Part shown: one piece after another, positions 27,628 through 36,649 of the stretch | Layout: the number at the start of each line of letters is the position of its first letter | Position numbering within the stretch: position 1 is the first letter of the stretch | DNA from: COE1 sp949066965 | GTDB lineage: Bacteria > Bacillota > Clostridia > Lachnospirales > Lachnospiraceae | Length of the DNA: 64,000 nt | NCBI GenBank assembly: GCA_949066965.1 | Contig: CARTDA010000005.1 | Location: 133,264-197,263 of the forward strand | Reading direction: 5' to 3' | Position numbers and translations under genes: made by a program | Notes under the pieces: generated by a model | Databases searched by the model: none | Told to the model about the DNA's origin: nothing | Seen by the model: the letters and a program-made list of their open reading frames with translations, nothing else

Positions 27628-28716
27628 ATGACAAACAGAGAGGCACAGATATTTCAGTGGATAACGGAGAACCCGATGATCTCACAGGAGGAGCTCGCAG
27701 CAAAGGCAGGGATAGCCCGTTCTTCAGCAGCAGTCCATATCTCTAATCTGATGAAAAAAGGGTATATTCTTGGAAAGGGATACGTGACAAACGGACCAAG
27801 CTACTGTACCGTCGTCGGGGGCGCCAATATTGATATTGGAGGAATACCGGAGGATGCGCTGGTTGAGGAGGATTCCAACGCCGGCAGGACAATTCGCTCC
27901 CTTGGCGGCGTCGGGAGGAATATTGCCCACAACCTAAGGCTGCTCGGTGTTGATGTAAAATTCATTACAGCCATCGGCGGTGACACCAATGCGCGCAGGA
28001 TTATTGAGAGCTGCGAGGATTTGGGGATTGACATTACAGATTCCTTAAAGACTGCCAGGGGGGACACTTCGACGTACCTGTATATAACGGATGAGAGGGG
28101 AAATATGAAGCTTGCAGTGTCCGATACCGGTATCTATGAGAACCTGACTGCAAAATATATTGCATCCAAGATGGAGCAGATGAACAGGGCGCGGCTGGTT
28201 GTGCTTGATACCAATATACCGGCACAGACAATCGAACATATTTGTACAAACTGCAAAGCGCCTGTCTTTGCATCTTCGGTGTCAACAAAAAAGGCAGAGA
28301 AGCTACTTCCGGTTCTGGATAAGCTTACTACAGTGGTAGCAAACAGGGCGGAGGCAGAGGTACTCAGTGGTGGTGTACATATTACAGACAAGGATTCCCT
28401 CGAGCGCGTGGCGGATATTATTCTGGAAAGCGGCGTGAAAAATGTTTTTATCGTAGTGGAAAACAAAGGTGTATACTATGCATGTAATGACGAACAGTTG
28501 ATGATGAATGGCACAAACGGTGAAATTGCCAATTGGAACGGTGCAAAGGATGCATTTATGGCAGGTGTGGTCTTTGGGTTTATGAAGCATCTGGGCGTCA
28601 GGCAGATGGCAAAAATCGGTCTGGCAGTACAGGGCATGGCAGTGGAAAGCACGGAAGCGATTAACCCACAGCTATGTATTCCCGCAATAGCGGAAAGGGC
28701 AAAAATAGAGTTGTAA
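27628..28716 (+). CDS. PfkB-family sugar/nucleoside kinase with N-terminal helix-turn-helix
   Basis: The 362-residue protein has an MarR/Lrp-like winged helix (residues about 1-55, with SQEELAAKAGIARSSAAVHIS) fused to a ribokinase-fold kinase that starts at VVGGANIDIGG. The size and order match the E. coli YeiI/YeiC (pseudouridine kinase-like) group. The anion-hole motif, normally GAGD, reads NGAKDAFMAG: the catalytic Asp is kept but the second Gly is Lys. That could alter ATP binding or make the protein mainly a sensor. AAGGAG precedes ATG 27628. Confidence 0.82.
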   Translation: MTNREAQIFQWITENPMISQEELAAKAGIARSSAAVHISNLMKKGYILGKGYVTNGPSYCTVVGGANIDIGGIPEDALVEEDSNAGRTIRSLGGVGRNIAHNLRLLGVDVKFITAIGGDTNARRIIESCEDLGIDITDSLKTARGDTSTYLYITDERGNMKLAVSDTGIYENLTAKYIASKMEQMNRARLVVLDTNIPAQTIEHICTNCKAPVFASSVSTKKAEKLLPVLDKLTTVVANRAEAEVLSGGVHITDKDSLERVADIILESGVKNVFIVVENKGVYYACNDEQLMMNGTNGEIANWNGAKDAFMAGVVFGFMKHLGVRQMAKIGLAVQGMAVESTEAINPQLCIPAIAERAKIEL

Positions 28717-28724
28717 ATATGCAT

Positions 28725-28760
28725 ATGGGCAGGGGAAAAGTTTTTCCCCTGCCCATTTTG
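28725..28760. terminator. bidirectional terminator
   Basis: A perfect 15-bp stem ATGGGCAGGGGAAAA / TTTTCCCCTGCCCAT is followed by TTTG. It lies between the convergent kinase and htrA genes. Confidence 0.9.
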
Positions 28761-28775
28761 CAATATAATTGTATA

Positions 28776-30272
28776 TTAAGGGATAGACCAGAAGTAGTTA
28801 AATGGGTTGTAGGAGTCACTGTTGTCAGGCTGCCGCTTCTGCTGTGTCTCTGCGGTTTCGGCGTCATCCCCGAAAATTTCCTTGGTTCCAAGCGTGACCT
28901 GGAATGTTTTTTCGACATATCCGTCGGAACTCTGGACCATGGCGATGACATCAACAGTCTCGCCAGCTTTGTAGTAAGTGAGCAGCGAAGCGAGCTCGTT
29001 TCTGTTCTTTACTGTCTGACCGTCGAATTTTGTGATGATATTGCCCTTGACAAGACCTGCGTTGGCAGCAGGGGAATTGTCGTATACAATGTTAATGTAA
29101 ATGCCGACAGGCATTCCGTACGTCTCGTAAATTTCATTTGTCACGTCAATCGGATTGATGCCAAGATAACCGCGGTCTTCCTCCGCTACGACATCCCTTG
29201 TCTCTTTCAGCATAAGCTCCTCGATAATGGACTGCACGTCGGATATGGGAATTGCATATCCCATGCCTTCAACAGAGCTGGAGGAAACCTTCACGGAATT
29301 GATACCGATTAATTCCCCATTCATGTTTAAGAGGGCTCCGCCCGAGTTCCCCGGATTGATGGCAGCATCTGTCTGGATTAGTTTGTTTGTGATTTCCCCG
29401 CCGTTGTCATCGGACACTGTCACATTTCGCCCAAGGGCACTGATAATGCCAGTGGTCACGGACTGGCCATAACCCAGCGCATTTCCGATGGCGACAACCT
29501 CCTGGCCGAGCGTAAGGTTTGAGGAATCACCTATCGTGGCAACCTTGATCTTGGAGCGCATCTCGTCGGTAATCTCGTCAAGGGAAACGGAGATGACGGC
29601 GAGATCCTTGTCTGCGACATAGCCTTTGATTTTTGCGCTTACCAGTGATGGATTGTCACTGTCCTCATCATAGCTGAATACCACGCTTAACTCGTTGCTT
29701 CCGGAAACAACATGATAATTCGTAACGATTAAAAGTTCTTTGTCGTTTTCTCCGATAATGATGCCGGAGCCGCTGCTCTCGGCGTCCTGCTGGTAAGTGC
29801 CGAACATGGTGCGCACCTCCGTTACGCCCTTGTTGGTAATGGAAACAACACTTGGCAGGCAGTTGTCAACAATTGCGGCTACTGTTGCCGAGCTGTCCGG
29901 ATTCATGACGGCATTGGAAGCGGAAAGTGAGTTTGCCGTTGTTGAGAGCGGCGTTTTGCCTGAAGTGTTCAGGGAGCTCTGCATCTGCTGCACTTCAAGC
30001 TTTGCAGCCCGCAGGTCTTTTGCCGCAAAGGATGCCGGAATACTGAAAGCTGCGCCTGCCGACACGCCAAACACCAGCCCGAGACATGCGACAGAGACTG
30101 CCTTTTTTCCAAAACCGCCTGTCTTTTTTGCTTTTCTGGCGGGTGTGGCATCTATGGTCTGTCCGTAATTTCCGTTTGGAGCCCCGGCAGAATAATAATA
30201 TTCCTGGTATACATGGCTTGAACTTCCCTGTGATTCCGGCTGCTGTGAATAGTTGTCGTTATTTTCGTACAT
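28776..30272 (-). CDS. htrA: HtrA/DegP-like membrane-anchored serine protease
   Basis: The 498-residue protease has a cytoplasmic Tyr/Ser/Gln-rich N-terminus (about 50 residues), a single membrane helix near residues 55-80, a trypsin-like domain and a PDZ domain. The triad is His in IVTNYHVVSG, Asp in VADKDLAVISV and Ser in NPGNSGGALL. The PDZ domain begins near GIYINIVYDNSPAANAGL. Such proteins degrade or refold misfolded secreted proteins outside the membrane. AAGGAG lies before the ATG. It is alone in its transcription unit. Confidence 0.94.
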   Translation of the reverse strand: MYENNDNYSQQPESQGSSSHVYQEYYYSAGAPNGNYGQTIDATPARKAKKTGGFGKKAVSVACLGLVFGVSAGAAFSIPASFAAKDLRAAKLEVQQMQSSLNTSGKTPLSTTANSLSASNAVMNPDSSATVAAIVDNCLPSVVSITNKGVTEVRTMFGTYQQDAESSGSGIIIGENDKELLIVTNYHVVSGSNELSVVFSYDEDSDNPSLVSAKIKGYVADKDLAVISVSLDEITDEMRSKIKVATIGDSSNLTLGQEVVAIGNALGYGQSVTTGIISALGRNVTVSDDNGGEITNKLIQTDAAINPGNSGGALLNMNGELIGINSVKVSSSSVEGMGYAIPISDVQSIIEELMLKETRDVVAEEDRGYLGINPIDVTNEIYETYGMPVGIYINIVYDNSPAANAGLVKGNIITKFDGQTVKNRNELASLLTYYKAGETVDVIAMVQSSDGYVEKTFQVTLGTKEIFGDDAETAETQQKRQPDNSDSYNPFNYFWSIP

Positions 30273-30517
30273 AATGGATATCTCCTTTCAAAAAACAATT
30301 TTTTATTTAAAAATGTTTTGTATCGCTGCTATGGTTATAATATAAACTGAAATTGTGTTTCAAATGTTATCTAAGTGTGATAAATTTGTGAACACCAATA
30401 TTTGAAAAAGGTGGATATTTTCAGGTCTGTGTGGTACAATAGATGCTGTAAGGGCTTACAGCCGGATACGGTATACAGAGAATCAATAAAAATTTATTTA
30501 ATAGAGGAGTGGTGCGT

Positions 30518-31564
30518 ATGGATACAAAGAAAGAAACATTCAAGCGAAGGGGATTTGATTTGCTGGCACTCGGGGAGATCCTGCTTCGTCTCTCGCCTCC
30601 GGTAAATGAACGTCTGACCAGGGGGGATGCGTTCCAGAAACAGGCAGGCGGCGCGGAACTCAACGTTGTATCAGGCACATCGCTTCTGGGTCTGCGCACG
30701 GGCATCATATCAAGGGTTCCGGCAAATGACCTGGGAAGATACATACAAAACAGGGTCCGCTTCTGTGGTGTCAGCGATGATTATCTGGTATATGACAAGT
30801 CAAAGGACGCGAGGCTGGGCATATATTATTACGAGTACGGGGCGCATCCGAGAAAGCCAAATGTAGTGTACGACAGGAAAAACACGGCGTTTACCCAGAT
30901 ATCAATAGATGATTTTCCGGAGGAGATGTTTACCTCGACACGCTGCTTCCATACGACAGGCATCACGCTTGCACTGGGGCAGAAGACGAGGGAGACTGCC
31001 ATTGAGATGATAAAACGTTTCAAGGAAGGCGGCACGCTGATATCCTTTGATGTGAATTTCAGGGGTAATTTATGGACAGGCGAGGAGGCAAAAGCGTGTA
31101 TCGAGCAGATACTTCCATATGTAGATGTTTTTTTCTGCTCGGAGGAAACGGCAAGACTCACATTCAAAAAAGAAGGCACAGTGCAGGAAATGATGAAGAG
31201 CTTTACCAAGGATTATCATATCAGTGTCGTCGCCTCCACACAGCGCATCGTCCATTCGCCAAAGATTCACTCATTTGGCTCCTGCATCTACGACGCGATT
31301 CACGACACCTATGTGCGGGAAAAGCCATACGAAAATATTGATGTGGTGGACCGTATTGGCAGCGGCGACGCATATATATCAGGGGCGTTGTACGGACTGC
31401 TGTCCCACAATATGGACTGCACGAAAGCAATGGAGTACGGAAATGCGACGGCGGCAGTCAAGAATACGATTCCTGGTGACTTGCCGTCCTCTGACTTAAA
31501 GGAAATTGACGGAATCATTCGGAATCACCAGTCTACAGGACCACAGCTTGAAATGAACAGATAA
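30518..31564 (+). CDS. PfkB-family carbohydrate kinase (2-keto-3-deoxygluconate kinase-like)
   Basis: The ribokinase-fold sugar kinase is about 348 residues. It has GEILLRLSPP near the start, a substrate-binding AGGAELNVVSGTSLLGL, DVNFRGNLW (typical of KdgK-like enzymes) and an intact ATP/anion-hole motif VDRIGSGDAYISGALYG. The KdgK label fits best, but fructokinase-type activity cannot be excluded. ATG 30518 follows GAGGAG by 8 nt. It lies near the galactan island but is separated from it by repeats and a new promoter. Confidence 0.82.
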   Translation: MDTKKETFKRRGFDLLALGEILLRLSPPVNERLTRGDAFQKQAGGAELNVVSGTSLLGLRTGIISRVPANDLGRYIQNRVRFCGVSDDYLVYDKSKDARLGIYYYEYGAHPRKPNVVYDRKNTAFTQISIDDFPEEMFTSTRCFHTTGITLALGQKTRETAIEMIKRFKEGGTLISFDVNFRGNLWTGEEAKACIEQILPYVDVFFCSEETARLTFKKEGTVQEMMKSFTKDYHISVVASTQRIVHSPKIHSFGSCIYDAIHDTYVREKPYENIDVVDRIGSGDAYISGALYGLLSHNMDCTKAMEYGNATAAVKNTIPGDLPSSDLKEIDGIIRNHQSTGPQLEMNR

Positions 31565-31619
31565 TGATTTTTAATAGAAAGGGGGGATGGCGCAGTGAAG
31601 TGCGTTGTTTCCCTTTTTA

Positions 31620-31800
31620 TGCACATGGACGCGGAAAGGAAACAGGCAGCTAAAGCTGCCCGCGTCCGGCGCACGGGCAGGAGAGAAGGTCATTCCCCTA
31701 CTCGATTGCACAGCCCCATGCAGAGGAAAAATGCCGCTAAGGCGGCGCATGGGGCGCGCGGCGAGCAGGGGAAGATGAATCTCCGCTACTCGATTGCACA
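31620..31800. repeat. family B modular repeat, site 3 (two modules)
   Basis: TGCACA boundaries at 31620, 31707 and 31795 give module lengths of 87 and 88 nt. Module 1 is close to module 1 of site 1 (GGACGC..GCGTCC, GCAGCTAAAGCTGC). Module 2 has different hairpin arms (CCCCATGC..GCATGGGG) but the same CTACTCGATTGCACA end. The array again starts right after a G-rich/C-rich dyad with TTTTTAT. From 31801 to 31885 I see nothing else. Confidence 0.78.
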
Positions 31801-31885
31801 GATGTGGAAAGGGAATTGCCGGGGATTTGTATAAAAGTAACAAAAAGACAGCCCATTTTTTTCATATAGATTATGCGCTGGAATA

Positions 31886-31914
31886 TTGACTTATGGGATT
31901 GGCTTTGTTATGAT
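31886..31914 (+). promoter_or_regulatory. promoter of the galactan operon
   Basis: TTGACT (31886-31891) and TATGAT (31909-31914) are separated by exactly 17 nt, 77 nt before the GH53 start codon. Confidence 0.8.
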
Positions 31915-31923
31915 AAATACAGA

Positions 31924-31941
31924 TGCGCAAGCGGTTGCGCA
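31924..31941. promoter_or_regulatory. LacI-family operator candidate
   Basis: The perfect dyad TGCGCAA-GCGG-TTGCGCA lies 9 nt after the -10, over the expected transcription start. Its centre AAGCGGTT fits the AANCGNTT core of LacI/GalR-family operators. The lacI-type gene at 34665 in the same cluster is the obvious candidate regulator. Confidence 0.65.
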
Positions 31942-31990
31942 AAGAACAAAATGTCAGGATATCCCAAAGGGAAGAAAGTGGAGAAATAGT

Positions 31991-33109
31991 ATGCTGGATT
32001 ATATCAAAGGAATGGACATCTCATCATTGGACGAAATTGAAAAGCTGGGCGCGAAGTATTATGACGACGGCAGGGAAGGGGATTTAATTGAAATCCTCAA
32101 ACGCTACGACACCAGCTATATCCGCCTCAGACTCTGGAATGACCCAAAGTCACCGGAAGGAAAGCCATATGGCGCCGGAAACACGGACTATGAAACGACG
32201 CTGCGCATGGCAAAGCGCGTGAAAGCTGCGGGACTCGGATTTCTGCTTGATTTTCACTACAGCGATTTCTGGGCAGACCCCGGAAAGCAGCGCAAGCCAA
32301 AAGCGTGGGAGGGATATGATGCCAACCAGCTCGAGCAGGCAGTATATGACTTTACCAGGGAAAAGATGACAGGCTTTATCAGTGAAGGCGCTGTTCCTGA
32401 CATGGTGCAGGTGGGCAATGAGCTTTCCAACGGACTGCTCTGGCCGGAGGGACAGGTGCCCAACTATGCCAATATCGCGCGCTTTGTCGGTGCGGGCATC
32501 CGGGCGGTGAAGGAGACCTGCCCGACTGCAAAGATTATGATACACCTGGACAACGGCGGAAACAACGCGCTGTACAGGGAATGGTTTGACCAGTATATCA
32601 ATGTCAACAAGGGTGAGGATTTTGATATTATCGGACTTTCCTACTACCCTTTCTGGCATGGTACACTTGGCGATTTGTCAAACAACATGAATGACATAGC
32701 GGTTCGTTTTGGAAAAGAGCTTGTCATCGCAGAGGTTTCCATGGGACATACGATGGAGGATTATGCCGCATATGAAAAGCTTGCGCCGGAGAAACGCAAG
32801 GGGATGGCGACAAGACCGGCACTCTGCGAAAAGGTACCGTTCCCCATGACAAAGGACGGACAGTGTGAATTTATGAAAGCCTTTCTGGAGACGCTTGAGA
32901 AGGTTCCGGAAAACAAGGGCAGGGGATTCTTCTACTGGGAGGCAGGATGGCTTCCGGTGGAGGGCAGCGGCTGGGCAACGGACGAGGCGCTTGCGTATAT
33001 CAAGGAGGCAGGACCGGGAGGAAACGAGTGGGCAAACCAGGCGCTGTTTGACTATGACGGAAATGCACTTCCGGCACTACAGGTTATCAGGGACTATCAG
33101 CCAAAATAA
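31991..33109 (+). CDS. GH53 endo-beta-1,4-galactanase
   Basis: The 372-residue glycoside hydrolase of family 53 cleaves beta-1,4-galactan. The acid/base Glu144 is in VGNELSNG and the nucleophile Glu248 is in VIAEVSMG. SYIRLRLWNDP, LLDFHYSDFWADPGKQ and IIGLSYYPFWHG are family signatures. There is no signal peptide, so it should act in the cytoplasm on imported galacto-oligosaccharides. ATG 31991 follows GTGGAG. It is first in a galactose-utilisation cluster, with a LacI-like operator upstream. Confidence 0.93.
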   Translation: MLDYIKGMDISSLDEIEKLGAKYYDDGREGDLIEILKRYDTSYIRLRLWNDPKSPEGKPYGAGNTDYETTLRMAKRVKAAGLGFLLDFHYSDFWADPGKQRKPKAWEGYDANQLEQAVYDFTREKMTGFISEGAVPDMVQVGNELSNGLLWPEGQVPNYANIARFVGAGIRAVKETCPTAKIMIHLDNGGNNALYREWFDQYINVNKGEDFDIIGLSYYPFWHGTLGDLSNNMNDIAVRFGKELVIAEVSMGHTMEDYAAYEKLAPEKRKGMATRPALCEKVPFPMTKDGQCEFMKAFLETLEKVPENKGRGFFYWEAGWLPVEGSGWATDEALAYIKEAGPGGNEWANQALFDYDGNALPALQVIRDYQPK

Positions 33110-33132
33110 TATAAGAAAGGGAGAATGGGACG

Positions 33133-34644
33133 ATGATTACAGAGAATATAGCAGAGCTTGTAAACTATGGTATTGCAGCAGGGCTGGTCGATGAGGCGGA
33201 CAAGGTCTACGTCACCAACACGCTGCTTGAGCTGTTCGGTCTGGATGAGTATGAGGAGCCGCAAAATCTGGCATCTATCACAGATGCGTCGGCATTTGAC
33301 CTCGAAGGCCTGTTAAAACAGATGCTTGACTATGCGGTGGAAAAGGGAATGCTTCCGGATGACAGCGTTGTATACAGGGATTTGTTTGACACAAAAATCA
33401 TGGGGATGCTTGTTCCGCGTCCTTCGGACGTAATTGGTGCATTTTGGAAGCTGTATGAGGAGAAAGGCGCAAAAGCGGCAACGGACTGGTACTATGCATT
33501 CAGCCAGAACACAGACTATATCAGGCGTTACCGCATTGCGCGTGACAAGAAATGGAAGGCGGATACAGAGTATGGCGAGATGGACATTACCATTAACCTT
33601 TCAAAGCCGGAGAAGGATCCCAAGGCAATCGCGGCTGCCAAGAATGCGAAACAGAGCGGATATCCCAAGTGCCAGCTCTGCATGGAAAATGAGGGGTATG
33701 CGGGACGCGTAAACCATCCGGCAAGACAGAACCACAGGATTATCCCTGTGACGATTCAGGGAAACAAGTGGGGATTCCAGTATTCGCCGTATGTTTATTA
33801 CAATGAGCACTGCATCGTGTTTAACAGCCAGCACATTCCGATGAAGATTGAGCATGACACGTTTGTCAAGCTTTTCAATTTTGTGGAGCAGTTCCCGCAC
33901 TATTTTGTGGGCTCCAATGCGGATTTGCCTATCGTGGGCGGTTCCATCCTGAGCCATGACCATTTCCAGGGCGGCAACTATGAGTTTGCGATGGCAAAGG
34001 CACCGGTCGAGAAGGCGTTTACGGTCAGGGGCTTTGAGGATATCAGCGCTGGTATTGTCAAGTGGCCGATGTCCGTTATCCGTCTTTCCCATAAGGATTA
34101 CAACAGAATCATCGAGCTTGCGGATGTCATTCTTGCAAAATGGCGCGGGTATACGGATGAGGCAGCATTTATTTTTGCGGAGACGGATGGGGAACCACAC
34201 AATACCATCACGCCGATTGCGAGAAAACGCGGTGACAAATATGAACTTGACCTGGTGCTCAGGAACAATATCACGACGGAGGAGCATCCGCTTGGCGTCT
34301 ATCATCCGCACGCGGAGCTGCACCATATCAAGAAAGAAAATATCGGGCTGATTGAGGTGATGGGACTTGCGGTGCTCCCTTCCAGATTAAAGTCAGAGCT
34401 GGAACAGCTTGCCGGTGCGATTCTTGCGAAGGAGGACATCCGCAGGAATGAAGTGCTTGAAAAGCATGCGGACTGGGTAGACGCGTTTCTTCCCGCATAT
34501 GACGACGTCAATCCGGACAATGTGATGGACATCATTCAGAAGGAAGTGGGTATCGTGTTTGGAAAGGTGCTTGAACACGCAGGTGTCTACAAGCGGGACG
34601 ACGAGGGCAGGGCAGCATTCCGGCGCTTTATTGAATCCATCTGA
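33133..34644 (+). CDS. galT: UDP-glucose--hexose-1-phosphate uridylyltransferase (class II GalT)
   Basis: The 503-residue enzyme is of the Firmicutes GalT type 2 class, longer than the E. coli type. It moves UMP from UDP-glucose to galactose 1-phosphate (Leloir pathway). The sequence CQLCMENEGYAGRVNHPARQNHR, split here across residues about 180-205, and SHDHFQGGNYEFAMAKAP are class signatures; the latter carries the active-site histidines. AAAGGGAG precedes ATG 33133, 23 nt after GH53. galK and galE are not in this window. Confidence 0.95.
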   Translation: MITENIAELVNYGIAAGLVDEADKVYVTNTLLELFGLDEYEEPQNLASITDASAFDLEGLLKQMLDYAVEKGMLPDDSVVYRDLFDTKIMGMLVPRPSDVIGAFWKLYEEKGAKAATDWYYAFSQNTDYIRRYRIARDKKWKADTEYGEMDITINLSKPEKDPKAIAAAKNAKQSGYPKCQLCMENEGYAGRVNHPARQNHRIIPVTIQGNKWGFQYSPYVYYNEHCIVFNSQHIPMKIEHDTFVKLFNFVEQFPHYFVGSNADLPIVGGSILSHDHFQGGNYEFAMAKAPVEKAFTVRGFEDISAGIVKWPMSVIRLSHKDYNRIIELADVILAKWRGYTDEAAFIFAETDGEPHNTITPIARKRGDKYELDLVLRNNITTEEHPLGVYHPHAELHHIKKENIGLIEVMGLAVLPSRLKSELEQLAGAILAKEDIRRNEVLEKHADWVDAFLPAYDDVNPDNVMDIIQKEVGIVFGKVLEHAGVYKRDDEGRAAFRRFIESI

Positions 34645-34664
34645 TACACGTAAAGGGATGACAT

Positions 34665-35690
34665 ATGGAAGTATTTCGCAATGAAGGGATGGCGAACCAT
34701 AAGATTACGATTTCCGATGTCGCGGAGGCACTGAATGTCTCGAAAACGACAGTTTCGCGCGCAATATCGGGCAAGGGGCGCATTGGCGAGGACACCAGGC
34801 AGAGGGTGCTGGATTACATAGCTGCCAATGACTATAGACCAAACGTGATTGCAAAAGGGCTTGCGCAGAAAAAGACATACAACATAGCGCTTGTGATTCC
34901 CGGAGACTGTAATCTTGCGGATATGCCTTTTTTCCAGAACAGTATGCAGGGAATTTGCGAGGAGGCGTCCGCACATGACTATGATGTCATGCTTGTGACG
35001 ACATCCGCAAATTCCTCCGCAAATCTTGAACGCATGATTGCAAACAATAAGATGGACGGCGTGATTCTCAGCCGTTCCATGATAGAGGACAGGAATGTGT
35101 ATCTCCTGAAAGAGCATAATATTCCGTTTGTGCTGATGGGGACTTCAGGAGACAAAAACATCCTGCAGGTTGACAATGACCACAAGTCAGGCTGCCGGGA
35201 GATGATAAGCCGTATGCTGGACAGCGGATTGAGGAAAATCGGGCTGATAGGCGGCAGCAAAAACTATGTCGTTAACCGCACCAGAATGCGCGGCTATCAG
35301 GAAGCTTTTGCGCGTGCACGGCAGGAACTGGATGAGACGCTTGTCTTCGAGGACTGTGACAGCCCGGCTAGGATACAGGATGCGGTTGACTGCCTGATAC
35401 GCGCCAGGGCAGAGTGTATTGTCTGCATGGATGATGTCGTCTGCCTGTCTGTATTGCAGATTCTTGTAAAAAAAGACATAGACGTTCCGCAGCAGATTCA
35501 GGTGGCTTCCTTTTATGACAGCACGCTGCTGAAAAACAATAAGCCTGCCATAACTTCGCTTGGGTTTGACGATAAGGCGCTCGGGGCACTGACCTGTAAA
35601 ACGCTTCTGGATTATATTGGGGGCAAGGAAGTTCAGGGGAAAACCCGGGTGGATTATGAACTGGTCACCAGGGCTTCCACGCTTTTTTAA
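34665..35690 (+). CDS. LacI/GalR-family transcriptional regulator
   Basis: The 341-residue regulator has a typical N-terminal helix-turn-helix and hinge (ITISDVAEALNVSKTTVSRAIS and RQRVLDYIAANDYRPNVIAKGL, each described by its ends) and a periplasmic-binding-protein-like sugar domain with GVILSR, IGLIGGS and TSLGFDDKALG. ATG 34665 was taken with AAGGGA upstream; ATG 34689 would still include the HTH. It follows galT by 20 nt. The palindrome at 31924 is its likely operator, probably released by galactose or a galactoside. Confidence 0.93.
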   Translation: MEVFRNEGMANHKITISDVAEALNVSKTTVSRAISGKGRIGEDTRQRVLDYIAANDYRPNVIAKGLAQKKTYNIALVIPGDCNLADMPFFQNSMQGICEEASAHDYDVMLVTTSANSSANLERMIANNKMDGVILSRSMIEDRNVYLLKEHNIPFVLMGTSGDKNILQVDNDHKSGCREMISRMLDSGLRKIGLIGGSKNYVVNRTRMRGYQEAFARARQELDETLVFEDCDSPARIQDAVDCLIRARAECIVCMDDVVCLSVLQILVKKDIDVPQQIQVASFYDSTLLKNNKPAITSLGFDDKALGALTCKTLLDYIGGKEVQGKTRVDYELVTRASTLF

Positions 35691-35722
35691 AGGTGCAGGA
35701 GCTGGCGGTATGGAGGATGAAT

Positions 35723-36649
35723 ATGCCGAAGAAGAAAAAGAGGACTGCGGAATTCCGGTTTTATGAGGTGCCACAGGAGGAGCCGGTACTGGTGCTGATG
35801 GGGGAAAAGTGGATACAGGTTTATGGGGAAAACATAGACAACATGCATTTTCACAACCTGATGGAGATCGGTTACTGCCATTATGGGGACGGGGACCTGG
35901 TCATAGAGGACGCGATGTACCGTTTCGGTGCGGGAATGGTCTCATGCATACCGGCAAACTTTCTGCATGTGACAAAAAGTGACACAGATGTCAGGGCATT
36001 CTGGGAGTATATCTATGTCAGCCCCGGGGACATACTAAAGCAAGGGGGAAAATCCGAGCAGGAAATCAGGGATATCATGGATGCAGTCGGCAGAAACGCA
36101 TTTTTTATAAGGACAGAGGAGAATCCCATGATTGTCACGCTTGTTCGCTCCGTCTTTGAGGAAATGCAGAACAAGGGGGAGCATTACCGGGACTGTGTGG
36201 AAGGCTTGGTCTATTCGCTGCTGTTTGAAATTGCGCGTTTCAATGGCAGGGGAATGGGGCATCCATGCGGGAAGTACAACAGCCTTCAATTGGAAAATGC
36301 AATTGAATATGTGGAAAAAAATTATCCCGATAATTTTAAAATTGCGGATTTGGCGAAAGAATGCCACATGAGTGAGACCCATTTCAGGCGCGTATTTCAG
36401 GAAAAGATGAACATGACACCGGTCGAGTATGTGAACTTCGTGCGTGTGAAAAAGGCGTGCGAGCTGATTGACAAGACGGATATCAGCATGGAGGATGTGG
36501 CAGAAAAGGTGGGATTTATCACGCCGTCGACATTTAACCGGAATTTCCGGCGCATTATCGGCACTTCACCGTATCAGTGGAAGAAACGCCCTGACAACCA
36601 TGAGGGGAAGCTTCTGGAATACAAAATATCTGCCCTGAAAGGGTGGTAG
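35723..36649 (+). CDS. AraC-family transcriptional regulator with cupin domain
   Basis: The 308-residue protein has an N-terminal cupin-type ligand-binding domain (residues about 25-110, HFHNLMEIGYCHYG) and two C-terminal AraC helix-turn-helix motifs (FKIADLAKECHMSETHFRRVF and the SMEDVAEKVGFITPSTFNRNF pair near residues 205-285, cited by ends). ATG 35723 is 6 nt after GGAGG; ATG 35717 is too close. Its place between lacI and lacZ suggests activation of the galactoside genes. The stop codon abuts the family A repeat. Confidence 0.92.
   Translation: MPKKKKRTAEFRFYEVPQEEPVLVLMGEKWIQVYGENIDNMHFHNLMEIGYCHYGDGDLVIEDAMYRFGAGMVSCIPANFLHVTKSDTDVRAFWEYIYVSPGDILKQGGKSEQEIRDIMDAVGRNAFFIRTEENPMIVTLVRSVFEEMQNKGEHYRDCVEGLVYSLLFEIARFNGRGMGHPCGKYNSLQLENAIEYVEKNYPDNFKIADLAKECHMSETHFRRVFQEKMNMTPVEYVNFVRVKKACELIDKTDISMEDVAEKVGFITPSTFNRNFRRIIGTSPYQWKKRPDNHEGKLLEYKISALKGW

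Noticed and set aside
31595..31843. Open frames on both strands across the family B arrays, with similar products at 21070-21309 and 31571-31843
   Set aside because: They are translations of the repeat modules, lack ribosome binding sites, and owe their similarity to the DNA repeat.
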